DNA of 64,000 nt from Raffaelea ambrosiae (GCA_002778195.1 PCDI01000019.1:62001-126000), one strand, 5' to 3'. Shown: positions 41,171 through 50,882, numbered from the stretch's first letter. Made by a program: numbers and translations. Notes: generated by a model from the sequence alone, not told the origin.

Positions 41171-43497
41171 CCTGGGCCGATGCATCGTCCCATCATGCGG
41201 AGCCCGTGATGGAGTCCTCCTCGGCTGTGGTCGTGTCCAGCGCCGACGCCAATTCTCTGTGGCCAGACGCGGGAGATTGGAAGCAGGCCGTGCCTGCGTG
41301 TGCCGACACCGTCGACCACCGCGTCATCATCGAGGCCTACGCGTACTGGGCGTCGTTCCGCTGCAACCCGGTGGCCGACGTGGCCCAGTGTCCGCGGACG
41401 GCCGGCGCGCTGCTCGAGAGCCTCAGCCACATGCCCGAGGTGGACAAGTTCTGGGGCTGGCTCGGCCTCGACTTCCCCAGCCCGGACCCCTTTGGGCCGA
41501 TCGTGAGCATGCCCCTGCGGGAGACCGTGCGGGACAAGCTGGCCGCCATCTCGCAGTCGCTGCTGCAAAAGGCCCTGTGGGTGCACCAGCTGGACCCGGC
41601 CGCCGCGAGTTATCCGTCTCCGGGGGAGGAGGGGGTGTCTGGAGGCGTGTGTGGGAGTGTTTCCGGGGGTGGGCCCGGAGGTGGGCCCGGAGGTGGGCCC
41701 GGAGGTGGTGGCCCCGGGGCAGGATCTACGTTCCGGGGCTTCTTGATCCTCCCGCCCTCGGCCACGCTGGAGCACTTTCTGCGCGAGTACATGCGCCTGT
41801 TTGAGCCCTTTTACCCGATCCTCCTCCCCAGCGGCGTGCTCGACGCCAACGCGCTGCTCAACGGCACCCAGGACAGCATCGCCACGCTCCTGATCCTGCT
41901 GATGATCGGCCAGGGCGCCATCTCCGACCCGACCAACGAGGCCCGGCGGCTGTCGGGCGGCCTGACCGAGGTCTGCCGCATTTCGCTGTTCGACGCGGTC
42001 GAGAAGGACGTGCCCTCGTGCCACCACCACCTGCTGCTGCACTGCTCGCTGGTCTTTGGCGTGCAGGCGGCCTGGAGCGGCGACAAGTGGCTGATGGACA
42101 TTGGCCTCGGCCAGAGGGGAATCTACATAGCGGTAGGTCGCGTCTTCCCTGGATACGAGATGACCCTGAGTTCTGGTTGTCCTTGCGAGGTCTTCCTAAC
42201 CCCCCCCCCTCCAGATCATCCGAAATAGCAGACTGCTCGACGCGTCCGACGACGACACCCCCGAAGACAATTTCCGACGACGAAGCCCAGAACAACGAGA
42301 ACGACTGTCGAGGTGGGTGTATCTCTTTTTCTTTTTCTTTTTTTTTTTCCTGGTCTTGCCATCTATTCTCCTAGACTAACACGTCCCAGAGTCGTCTACG
42401 CTTGGGTCGTGGCCGATCTCGAGCTGAGCCTCTTCCACGACATTGCTCCGCACATCCAAGTGGCCGACCTCAACCTGGCCCTGCCCTCTCCGACCGACAC
42501 AGCAGGCCTCGACACGACACCGCCCTCTCTCAGGCAGCTGTTCCAGAGCTTCCTGGCCGGCCGGCTCACCACCCGAGGCCAACGCGCCCTCCTCACGCCC
42601 GTCACCATGCGGCTGCTCTTGCACCCCATCCACACCATGGTCCACAGCCAGCGGCAGCTGCTCAGCTGCTTCGGCGACGTGCCCAACCCGCGGCCCTACT
42701 TTTCCCCCGTCACGAAACGGTCCATCGATGTCCGCATGGAGGAGGTCCAGGCTCTCCTGCACCGCTGGTACGACCTGTATCAAGACTGCCTCGAGGATGA
42801 GCAACAACAACAACAGCAACAACAGCAACAACAGCAGCAACAAACCGATGTGTTTCCCTTCCGCGGCCCTCTCATGCTGGCAGCCCTCCTCACCTACCAT
42901 GCCATCTACCTCAACACGGTCACCGGGTTTGCCGACATTGAACATCTGGCCCGGTCTCGCCGGTTTTCGTCCGCCCGGCTTTTCTTCTCGGACGAGGAGA
43001 GACGGCGAGTGCTGGCCGGCTCGTGTCTGCAGAGCCCGGCCGACGCCCTGTGGCACGCCGGCCAGATCGTGCGCATCCTGTACACGCTCGACCGCAAAGT
43101 GCGTCCGCCGTGGTGGCCGGCCGCGCTGTACCGCGCCACGCTGACGCTCTGGGCGGTGAGCGTGCTGTGCGGCACGCGGTGGCGGCGGCTGAATCCCGCC
43201 ACCGCCACCGCCACCGCCACAGTCGCCGCCACAGCCGCCGCCGCCGACCTGGTATTACCCATTGACGTCGATGCAAACGAGAACACGCCGCACACCTTCC
43301 ACACCCGGATCCCCGCTCTGACCGACCGACGACGGTCCGCGTCCGAGCCGGAGCGTCTGGTCCGGCTGGACGACCCCGTGCGGACGGCAGAGACGTGTCT
43401 GCTGGCCTTTGAGACGGGCGTGACGACGCGCTTTTCAGAAGGCATCCACACGAAGCTGAAGCAGTTTGTGGCGCGGTGGTATGGAAGGACGACCTGA
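40115..43497 (+). CDS. Transcription factor with two C2H2 fingers plus a Zn2Cys6 cluster, 1006 aa
   Basis: Exons 40115-40184, 40325-40379, 40443-42132, 42215-42312 and 42390-43497; frame intact. Finger 1: Cys4, Cys7, His20, His24 (His24 is encoded across intron 1). Finger 2: Cys32, Cys35, His48, His52 (FKCETCHLSFSRRDV). Zn2Cys6: Cys79, Cys82, Cys89, Cys95, Cys98, Cys105 (ACRNCARTKTKCDSNTPC). Pro runs and a polyglutamine run follow, then a fungal_trans (PF04082-like) region: FLREYMRLFEPFYPILLPSG, TLLILLMIGQGAI, RVVYAWVVADLELSLFHD. A second Q run lies near residue 765. The combination of C2H2 with Zn2Cys6 is a known but minority fungal architecture. Centrally placed in the catabolic run, it is the likely pathway regulator; that is inference. 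Confidence 0.88.
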
Positions 43498-43678
43498 GGG
43501 ACGACACAGACGAGGTCACTCTGGGATCTTTGGATCTTCTGGAAATTGTGCTGCATGTGATGCAAAGCGACCAGTTCAGACGAAATAGCAGAAAAGTGGA
43601 ATATAACTAAACAGATCAAACAAGGAAACAAGCCAACTCAAAGCAATGGACACACTGTCTCTACTGTGAACATTCTAG

Positions 43679-45181
43679 TCAATGCCCGTTTGTGACAGAC
43701 ACCTTCACTGGCGTCTCAGTGAGCAGACGGTTCTTCTTCGAACCGTCCTCCAAACTGTCCTTCTTCTCTGTCCCCGGCCAGAACTTCCTCATGTCCGTCC
43801 GCCAGTTCGCATACAGCGGCCGGTGGATCTCCGCCAGCTCGGCCGCATCGCCGCGGGCCAGGGCGCGGAAGTACCAGTCCTCGCGGGCCGTGTCCTCGGG
43901 CGCGGCGCCGTGCAGCCGCGTCTTGTTGGCGCTGCTGAACGGATGGATCACGTTCTGGAAGACCCAGCGACGCTCCGACGAGTAGCGCGTGAACAGCGTC
44001 GCCAGCGACCCCTGGCCCGAGGACTTCGCCCCCCCCAGCGCAATCTCCAGGGTCTGCGCGAGGGCGTCCCCGTCCAGCAGCCCGGTGCACAGGCCCAGCC
44101 CGCCGATCGGGTTGTTGATGTGCGCCGAGTCGCCGGCCAGGAAACACCGGCCCCGGTGCATGGTGCTCGCCAGCAGCTGGTGCATCTTGTACAGGCTCTT
44201 GCGCACGACCGTGTGGCCGTCGTCGGCGGCGGCGGGCCGCTGGGGCCCGTCCATCTGGCGCCGCAGGAGGGACTCGACATAGGCCGGCTCCAAGACCTGG
44301 TCGTCGGTGAGACGGACGCCCTTTCCGTCGTCCCCGCTGCTCCCGCCGGCGCCGTCGGTCGGCAAGGCCGGCACGGCCAGGCTGTACCGCCACAGGCCCG
44401 GCTGGCCGGCCTCGACGTGCTCCAGCGGCGTCACCACGCCCCAAAAGGTCTCGTCCACCGTAAAGTGCACCGGGATCGCCGGCACCACCGGCGCCGTCCG
44501 CCGCACGTCCATGGCCAGGAACCGCTCCGGCCACGAGTGGCCCGACAGGCGGATGCCGAGCAGCTTGCGGACCGTCGACCGGCCGCCGTCGCAGGCGGCC
44601 AGATAGGTGCCCTGCAGCTGGCTGGTGGTCGCGCCCGCCTGCACTGTTACGCAGACGTGGCCGTCGTCCTGGGCCAGGCCGACCACCTGGTGTCCCCAGC
44701 GCACCTCGGCCAGGCCCGTCTTGGTGGCTTCGTGCAGAAACATCTCGGCCAGGCGGCACTGCGCCAGCTGGATGGAGTAGTGGCCCGGGGCGTACTGGCC
44801 GTCGGGCCCGCGGGTGCTCATGGTGTTCGTGCCGATGATGTCGCCGAGGACTTTGGCCGACCCTGCTTCGGTGACAACATCCCGGGGCAGCTTGCGCCAG
44901 ACATAGCCGCCCGAGGGCATGCCCTCGGCAGCGATCTGGTCGTAGAGGCCGATCTCCTGGAAGACGTCGTGCACGGGGCCGTAGTAGCCAATGGCCCGGG
45001 GCAGCTGGCTGAGCGAGGTGCCCATTTCCAGCACGACCGAGCGGATGCCGCTCTGCGCGAGCCGGAGGGCCACCAGCAGGCCGACGGGACCGGCGCCGAC
45101 AATGATGACGGGGACGGTGTCGGGCGCCGATGGCGTGCTTGTGCCATTGTCGACCGAGTCGGACGATGCGTGAGGTGCCAT
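43679..45181 (-). CDS. FAD-dependent aromatic monooxygenase, PHBH fold (class A), 500 aa
   Basis: Single exon. Rossmann motif VIIVGAGPVGLLVALRLAQS (Gly29, Gly31, Gly34), the AACDGGRSTVRKLLGI motif (DG motif binding FAD and NAD(P)H), and CFLAGDSAHINNPIGGLGLC (GD motif). These three define the PF01494 flavoprotein hydroxylases, which insert one oxygen from O2 ortho or para to a phenolic OH using NAD(P)H. The length agrees with MhpA-like, salicylate/phenol and fungal detoxification enzymes. The nearby VOC dioxygenase-like, FAH and hydrolase genes suggest it makes the catechol-type substrate for ring opening. It is convergent with the regulator (181 bp apart) and divergent from the decarboxylase-fold gene (518 bp). 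Confidence 0.9.
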   Translation of the reverse strand: MAPHASSDSVDNGTSTPSAPDTVPVIIVGAGPVGLLVALRLAQSGIRSVVLEMGTSLSQLPRAIGYYGPVHDVFQEIGLYDQIAAEGMPSGGYVWRKLPRDVVTEAGSAKVLGDIIGTNTMSTRGPDGQYAPGHYSIQLAQCRLAEMFLHEATKTGLAEVRWGHQVVGLAQDDGHVCVTVQAGATTSQLQGTYLAACDGGRSTVRKLLGIRLSGHSWPERFLAMDVRRTAPVVPAIPVHFTVDETFWGVVTPLEHVEAGQPGLWRYSLAVPALPTDGAGGSSGDDGKGVRLTDDQVLEPAYVESLLRRQMDGPQRPAAADDGHTVVRKSLYKMHQLLASTMHRGRCFLAGDSAHINNPIGGLGLCTGLLDGDALAQTLEIALGGAKSSGQGSLATLFTRYSSERRWVFQNVIHPFSSANKTRLHGAAPEDTAREDWYFRALARGDAAELAEIHRPLYANWRTDMRKFWPGTEKKDSLEDGSKKNRLLTETPVKVSVTNGH

Positions 45182-45699
45182 GTTGAAGCTGCGTGAGGTT
45201 GTGTCCGTGGTGGAAGCTCTTGCCTTTCAGCCCTTGCCTTTTTGTCTCCGCTGTCTAGAGTCGTGTCTTGTTTCTTCAACTATCTCTGCGAAACGATCTT
45301 TGTTAGAGTCGTCTTTGTCGTCCTCTGCTATCCTCTCAACTGCCAACTCTCGCGGGTATAAATTCCCAACTCGATCCTGGACAGAACGACAGCCTTGCTC
45401 GAGAATGGTCCAACATCATGCCATCTGCGAAAAACTTGCACAACGGAAGAAAAGAGTCCATCGAACGATTTCTAGCCGACGACACACGGCCGCTTCCGGA
45501 GGAGACCCGAGCAGGCCTTAGCCGTTGCTTGTTTTCGGTGCGCTGGCACGACAGGAGGGCCTCACAGACTGGGGTTGTGTGCTGGGATATCAGAACGATA
45601 TCAGAAGAGGACTTAACTGCCGTGGTTCGACCGAGTCATGCTGTCCTTCTGATCAGGTTGTGCTCACACTTCTCAACCAGCTACCTGCCCATCATCACC
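45182..45699. promoter_or_regulatory. Divergent promoter of the FAD monooxygenase and the acetoacetate-decarboxylase-fold gene
   Basis: Contains GGGTATAAATTCCC (TATA element at about 45357-45363, readable both ways), CGG-N6-CCG at 45487-45498, a Gal4-type pair of half-sites, and two direct copies of GATATCAGAA at about 45593-45614. These are candidate control elements for the cluster. Confidence 0.4.
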
Positions 45700-46689
45700 A
45701 TGACGACTGCCCGTCTGCCTCGGCTCTACCGCCGCATGCCCACCGTCTTTGGCCCCTTCCCGGGTCCGCGGCAGTCCTTTGACGGCTACCGCCGCCATGG
45801 CGCCACCATCCGCAGCACCGAGGCCTTTGTGACGTTCACGGCCAGACAGGCCGACCTCGCCAGCCTGCTGCCGTCCTGCTTCGCCTTCCAGAAGCCGGGA
45901 CCGACCGCCTTTGTCAGCATCGCCCCCAAGCGTCTGGACAATCTGGACTGGCTCGCCGGCCGCGGCTACAGCCTGCTGAGCGTCTACATCCACGGCGTCC
46001 AGGTGCTGGACCGCGCCACCCGTCGACTGTGCCGCGGCACCTACCTGCCCGTCCTCTGGGAGAACATGGCCGACCCGATTGTCAGCGGCCGCGAAGAGCT
46101 CGGCTTCCCGAAGCTGTTTGCGGATTTGGACTTGCGCGAGTATGACCACGTGGAGACTGCGACGGCGACGGCCACCATGACGAACCCCTGCTACTCTGCA
46201 CGCGCCCACTGGCAAGGTTCCACGTTTGCCGACATCCAGCTGCGGGGGCTCCGAGAGGAGGACCAGGAAGACAGCGGGACCCCACGGGGAAAAAGAGGAG
46301 GAGGAGGGCTGGCGCCCGAGAAGGCGGGGATCGATGAGGGGCTGCTCCTCTGGCGTTACATGCCGGCCACGGGACGACCAGGGTATGGTGGCGACGACGA
46401 CGACACCAAGGCAGACGCCGACGCAGCCTATCCCGTGTTTGTGGCGTATGCCGAGGAGGCCCAGAAGATCGCCCAGGCAGGCCAGCCGCCCCCGCGCGTC
46501 GTCCGACGGCGGACCGCCCAAGAGGCCGACGTCCGCTGGTATCCCCGCGACTGGCAGGCCCTGCCGACGCTGCACCACATTGTGGCGCGGCTGGCGGAAA
46601 TTCGGATGCTGGAGGTGACAGCCTGCGGGCTCGTGGAGAGGCTCGGCGGCGGTGATTTGTCGTCGGCACGTCGGGTCGAGATCGAGTGA
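45700..46689 (+). CDS. Acetoacetate decarboxylase fold protein (PF06314-like), 329 aa
   Basis: The ATG at 45700 (ATCACCATGAC) was chosen; upstream in-frame sequence is promoter-like. The block GTYLPVLWENMADPIVSGRE followed by ELGFPKLFADL is the family hallmark (GREELGFPKL). In Clostridium acetoacetate decarboxylase the Schiff-base lysine and its neighbour lie just before the LGYPK; here the sequence runs GRE-ELGFPK without that Lys pair. It is therefore probably not a classical decarboxylase; Schiff-base-free relatives act as hydratases, aldolases or cyclases. A hydrophilic insert (about residues 185-265) is low complexity. Its place between the monooxygenase and the VOC gene suggests it handles a ring-opened intermediate. 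The stop is followed by a 23-G run. Confidence 0.82.
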   Translation: MTTARLPRLYRRMPTVFGPFPGPRQSFDGYRRHGATIRSTEAFVTFTARQADLASLLPSCFAFQKPGPTAFVSIAPKRLDNLDWLAGRGYSLLSVYIHGVQVLDRATRRLCRGTYLPVLWENMADPIVSGREELGFPKLFADLDLREYDHVETATATATMTNPCYSARAHWQGSTFADIQLRGLREEDQEDSGTPRGKRGGGGLAPEKAGIDEGLLLWRYMPATGRPGYGGDDDDTKADADAAYPVFVAYAEEAQKIAQAGQPPPRVVRRRTAQEADVRWYPRDWQALPTLHHIVARLAEIRMLEVTACGLVERLGGGDLSSARRVEIE

Positions 46690-47175
46690 CACTTTGGGGG
46701 GGGGGGGGGGGGGGGGGGCAGTGAGACGGGAGTACGGATTTGATTGACGGGGTTGATCTGCGGGGTTTGATCTACGGGTTTCATCTACGGGGTGTATCGA
46801 GCATGACCCCCTTGGTGTCGGCCTTTTCCATGTGTCTGCCTGTGCTGAATTCGGGGTTTTGGATGTCGGCTCCCCACCGGGTCACCTCAGAAATGACCCT
46901 CGTGCACCAACATTAGAAATCAAAGCTGGTCTTGTGCTCGCCGTTAGTTTGCCTGACGTCGTCAGTGCAGAGAGTTCTGTGCCTCGTGTGAGGTACGCGA
47001 TTGTACTGTTCAGAAGAACACAAAAAAGAGGTTATAATCAAGAGAGCTGTCAATCTCACGAAGCATCAAGGACAGCAAGGAAGACCCAAACCGGCCGAGC
47101 CCAATCCCGAGCTACAGCCACCAGCAAACACGAAGCTAGTTTCTCTCTCTCTCTCTCCCACCAGCTCGCAGTCCC
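46690..47175. promoter_or_regulatory. Intergenic, G run and promoter of the VOC gene
   Basis: After the G run come three diverged copies of GATCTACGGGG/TTTGAT (46735-46800) and a (CT)n tract at 47141-47158 close to the VOC ATG. No gene. Confidence 0.4.
46696..46718 (+). repeat. 23-nt G homopolymer directly after a stop codon
   Basis: Begins within 7-8 nt of the TGA at 46687-46689. A run this long is error-prone in sequencing, so its exact length is uncertain. Confidence 0.8.
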
Positions 47176-47790
47176 ATGGCTACCCAGACCCTCACCGCCA
47201 CGCAGACGGCGGCCCCCACCCAGGTCCTCGCCAAGCGGCTCTCGCCCGAGGCCCTGTGCCACGTCGTGCTCCGCACCTCGGCCGACAACTACGACCGGCT
47301 CGTCGACTTCTACCTGACCATCCTCGGCGGCCGCGTCTCCCACCAGTCCCACCGCCTCTGCTTCCTGACCTACGACCACGAGCACCACCGCATCGCCATC
47401 ATCAAGGATCCCACCGCCACGGCGCGCGTCCCGGGCGCCCCGCCCCAGGTCGGCCTCCACCACATGGCCTTTGGCTACGCCAGCCTGCGGGACCTGGCCC
47501 AGGCCTACGAAGAGAAAAAGGCCGCCGGCATCCGGCCCGTCTGGTGCGTCAACCACGGCGTCACCACCAGCATGTACTACGCCGACCCCGACGGCAACCA
47601 GCTCGAGTTCCAGGTCGACAACTTTGACACCGTCCAGGAGTCGGTCGACTTTATGGACTCGCCCGCTTTCGAAGAGAACCCCGTGGGCGTGGACTACGAC
47701 CCCGAGGTGTTTTTGCAGCGGCTGCGGAGCGGCGAGGACGACAAGAGCATCAAGAAGCGGCCCGACATTGGGCCGCGGGACAGGATTTAG
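47176..47790 (+). CDS. VOC-superfamily protein, type I extradiol dioxygenase-like, 204 aa
   Basis: Single exon, ATG in CCCATGG context. Two beta-alpha-beta-beta-beta modules: CHVVLRTSADNYDRLVDFYL and HHMAFGYASLRDLAQAYEE, then YYADPDGNQLEFQVDNF. Candidate metal ligands are His29, His96 (or His95) and Glu144, the 2-His-1-Glu triad, with Tyr134 and the GNQLEFQVD end as in biphenyl-2,3-diol dioxygenases. The compact single-domain length resembles small extradiol dioxygenases and also glyoxalase-like proteins, so ring cleavage is plausible, not proven. With an FAD hydroxylase, FAH-fold and dienelactone-hydrolase-like neighbours it fits the ring-opening step of a meta-cleavage route. Confidence 0.82.
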   Translation: MATQTLTATQTAAPTQVLAKRLSPEALCHVVLRTSADNYDRLVDFYLTILGGRVSHQSHRLCFLTYDHEHHRIAIIKDPTATARVPGAPPQVGLHHMAFGYASLRDLAQAYEEKKAAGIRPVWCVNHGVTTSMYYADPDGNQLEFQVDNFDTVQESVDFMDSPAFEENPVGVDYDPEVFLQRLRSGEDDKSIKKRPDIGPRDRI

Positions 47791-48575
47791 GAGGGGAGAA
47801 CCAGGCAGTCAAGAGAGAGCAACTCGTAGTCTAAGCAAGAGCCAAATGTGCTGAACACGGCTGATCATCCTAGGCAATGCAGAGAATACCACCCAATCAG
47901 TCCGTCTGATGGAGAGCAAAAGAAGAAAGAGTAACAACGGAATGCGACCCTAGACCCGTGTGCCAAAAGATGAACAAAACATGCCAGAATGGCTACTTAC
48001 ACAAATCTGACCAATCACAGGCCGCCACTGGCCCCTGCTCCCGATTCCTAATCTTGTCCCAGCCCTGGCCCGTCTCACGTACGCGGTTCATCTAGGCCCT
48101 CGACATCCGACGAAAGTTGCCCCATTGGGGGGTGCGAGCGAGAAGAGCTCAAAGTTCAATTTCCTGCCCAGCCCGGGAATGCAGACGTCCCCTGTCTGCT
48201 GGGCAGTCTGCCTGGCTGGCTCATCTGGTCCCCCGACGTGAGAACGTCGCACTGACGCGCAAGTGGACCTGGTGTCTGCCATGCCCCAGCGTTCGTGCTC
48301 CGGTGTTGTTCCCAAAATGGCAATCGTGATTACAGTCAAGTTGCCAGGCTGAACCATGACGGCCGAGCCTCAAAAACAGGTTTGTAGTTGCGAGATTTGT
48401 GAACACGGAGGCTCTTCTCTGTATATAAAGCTTTGATTTCTTGCGTCGTTGTCTCAGTACAATCAGACAGAGCACGAACAACCTCGACTTTCATCTCTTT
48501 GGAACTCCAGAGCCATCCCAATCTCTCCCATCTTTTTTCCATCATTCCATCTTTTTTTCTATCCCTTCCTACATC
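47791..48575. promoter_or_regulatory. Intergenic and promoter of the lactonase-like gene
   Basis: 785 bp with a TATA element (TATATAAAG, 48422-48430) about 150 bp upstream of the next ATG. Otherwise nothing distinctive. Confidence 0.45.
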
Positions 48576-49847
48576 ATGTTCGCCCGCACGACCCTGGGGC
48601 TTCTTGCCTTTCTCTTCCTCGGCCTGGGAGCGGTAGCGGCCCCGGGCGAAGAATCGTACCGGCCCAGTCGCAACCACGGCGGCGGGGGCCAGGGCAGCCA
48701 CCATGCCTCGGCCGGCCGCGCTGTCTACTTTATGACCAACGAGGAGGCCAACGCCATCGTCGCCCTGCCCATCGGCCGCGACGGCAAGCTCTCCCAGGGC
48801 ACCACCACTCCCACCGGCGGCAAGGGCGGCCTCCACGTCGACGCCAACGGTCTGCCCGTGCCGAACGACGGCCTCGCCAGCCAGGGCTCCGTCGTCGTCT
48901 CCGGCGACTACCTGTTTGCCGTCAACGCGGGCTCAGACAGCGTCAGCGCCTTTTCCATCTCCCCCCGCGACCCCACGCACCTCACCCTCCTCGGCCGCCG
49001 CCCCGTCCCCGTCCCCGGCGACTTCCCCAACACCGTCGCCTTCTCGCCGCGCCACAGCCTCGTCTGCGTCGGCACGACCGGTGCCCGGTCCGGGGTTTCG
49101 TGCGCCCCGTTCGCGCCCGGCCGCGGCATCGTCGGCTCCTTTGATACGCTCCGGCCCTTCCACCTCGGCCAGATCACGCCTCCCTCGGCACCGCCCAATA
49201 CCGTCTCGCAGACCCTCTTCTCGGCCGACGAGTCGCTGCTTCTGACCACCGTCAAGGGCAACGCCGCCATCAACCAGACCGGCTTCCTGTCGGCCTTTGC
49301 CGTGGAGGCACGCTCTTTTTTTAGGGGAAAAGCGTCGGTCTCTGACCAAGACGTCAAGAGCGCCCCCGCGGGCACCTTGATGCTGTTTGGCGCCCAGCCC
49401 GTCCCCCGCTCCGCCTCCCGCGTCATCGTGGCCGACCCGGCCTTTGGCGCCGCCCTGGTGGACGTGGACCCGCGCACCCACGAAGCCACCACCGTGGCCC
49501 TGGACGCCGTCCCCAACCAGGCGGCCGTCTGCTGGCTGGCCATCTCCGACGCCACCAACACGGCCTTCCTGGGCGACGCCGGCCTCGACCGGCTGGTGCA
49601 GCTGAGCCTCGAAGACGCCAGCGTGGTGTCGATCCTCGACCTGACGGCCCGGAACGGCGACCCGGGCATGATCGACCTGCGCGCGGCCGGCGGTTTTGTG
49701 TATGCCTTGTCGCCCGGCAACGCGACCGTGGGCCCGGCCATCACCGTCGTGGAGGCCCGGCGCGACCAGCCGGCCAAGCCTGTGCAGCACTTTGCCCTTC
49801 AGGGCATTACCGGGGCGCGGACGCAGGGCATGGCTGTGTTGGTGTAA
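48576..49847 (+). CDS. Secreted lactonase / carboxymuconate-cyclase-like beta-propeller protein, 423 aa
   Basis: Single exon; the ATG at 48576 was chosen because it is followed by a signal peptide (MFARTTLGLLAFLFLGLGAV, cut near AVAA-PGEE). Repeated blades are visible: AVYFMTNEEANAIVALPIGR, GDYLFAVNAGSDSVSAFSIS, TVAFSPRHSLVCVGTTGARS, TLFSADESLLLTTVKGN, CWLAISDATNTAFLGDAG and GGFVYALSPGNATV. This is the seven-bladed lactonase fold of the family containing 6-phosphogluconolactonase and fungal 3-carboxymuconate cyclase, but the secreted fungal branch has no proven activity. It ends the catabolic run and could act on lactones outside the cell or in the secretory path. Confidence 0.82.
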   Translation: MFARTTLGLLAFLFLGLGAVAAPGEESYRPSRNHGGGGQGSHHASAGRAVYFMTNEEANAIVALPIGRDGKLSQGTTTPTGGKGGLHVDANGLPVPNDGLASQGSVVVSGDYLFAVNAGSDSVSAFSISPRDPTHLTLLGRRPVPVPGDFPNTVAFSPRHSLVCVGTTGARSGVSCAPFAPGRGIVGSFDTLRPFHLGQITPPSAPPNTVSQTLFSADESLLLTTVKGNAAINQTGFLSAFAVEARSFFRGKASVSDQDVKSAPAGTLMLFGAQPVPRSASRVIVADPAFGAALVDVDPRTHEATTVALDAVPNQAAVCWLAISDATNTAFLGDAGLDRLVQLSLEDASVVSILDLTARNGDPGMIDLRAAGGFVYALSPGNATVGPAITVVEARRDQPAKPVQHFALQGITGARTQGMAVLV

Positions 49848-50045
49848 ATAACCAGTTCCAAAATACATGGATAATTAAAAACCTTTGAAAAACTGTGTAA
49901 TGGCAAGAATCACCTTTTCTTGCAACCTTTTCTTGAAGGAGCGAACACAACTTGGAGGGTACAAGCCTGGAAACTCTGCATTTCTCTTCAATTGTTGGAC
50001 CATATTGTAGTAATTAGGGTAAAGCATATATCAAAATATCATCGT

Positions 50046-50588
50046 TCAAACCGGCTCCTGCACGTTCTTGGCCGATGTGATCCATTTCCCGCCCACCATA
50101 CCTTCTGCCTGGAGCCTCTCCATCACCCGGACGGTCCAGCCCTGGCAGTTCTCCTTGACATCGGCACGCGTTGGCGCACTCGGAGGCACTTCGCTTTCCA
50201 CACACCGCAGTACCAAATCTTCGCCCCCTGCTCCAAGCTGGCCAATGACAAAATGGTCGGCCTCCAGGGGTAGCTGGACGCCCTTGCAAAAGTTGTAGTG
50301 CATAAACGTGGCGTCTCCCGTGACCTGGTATGAGTTGCCGGGCTGGCCCTCGCGGGCAACGAAAAAGTACCAGTGCTTCGGCTCGCCCTCCGACTGCGGC
50401 TCCATCACCAGGTGCAGAAGCAGCGGCGGCTCAGGCACAGGGTCGGGCTGTGAGGGCACGAGGGTTCAAGGAGGCGGGGGATGGCCCGTGGCGGCGGCTT
50501 TGCGTGTCCATTTTGTGCCGTCCGAGGCAGTGCAGTACTCGCGGTTCCGGACCCTCTGTACCTCGCCAAACGATCGATTTTCAGACAT
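50046..50588 (-). CDS. Unrecognised small fungal protein, 142 aa
   Basis: Exons 50588-50562 and 50447-50046; intron 50448-50561 (GTACAG...ACAG, phase 0). The first exon encodes only MSENRSFGE. The second exon has an ordered pattern: LLLHLVMEP, HWYFFVAREGQPGNSYQVTG, TFMHYNFCKGVQL, VIGQLG and CQGWTVRVMERLQAEGMV. The alternation of strands, the HWYFFV...YQVTG element and the CQGWTVRV helix recall the small fungal DUF6914-like proteins, but I am not certain. No signal peptide or membrane segment. It sits between the lactonase-like gene (convergent) and DIB1 (divergent, 294 bp). Confidence 0.6.
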
Positions 50589-50882
50589 TGTTTGGTGAAG
50601 TTTGAGGATTCAAGTGGCCGAATGTCGCAATTCATCCTCCTCAGTTAGGCAACGCTCAAGGCAGCAAAGTCACGTGCTCACCAGCCTTGTCGCAGTGCAT
50701 GGGACTGGGTGGCAAAAAAATGGCGGGGGCCGTCAAAACCCCCCCCTCACCTTTCGGGATTCTGTTGGTTTCCAGAAACAACATCAACGACTCTGCACGG
50801 CTCACCACAATTCTCAACGTCCATAAACCATAGCAACACAACTACCATCTTCTACGAAACTACAGCAACCGCTCCATTCACC

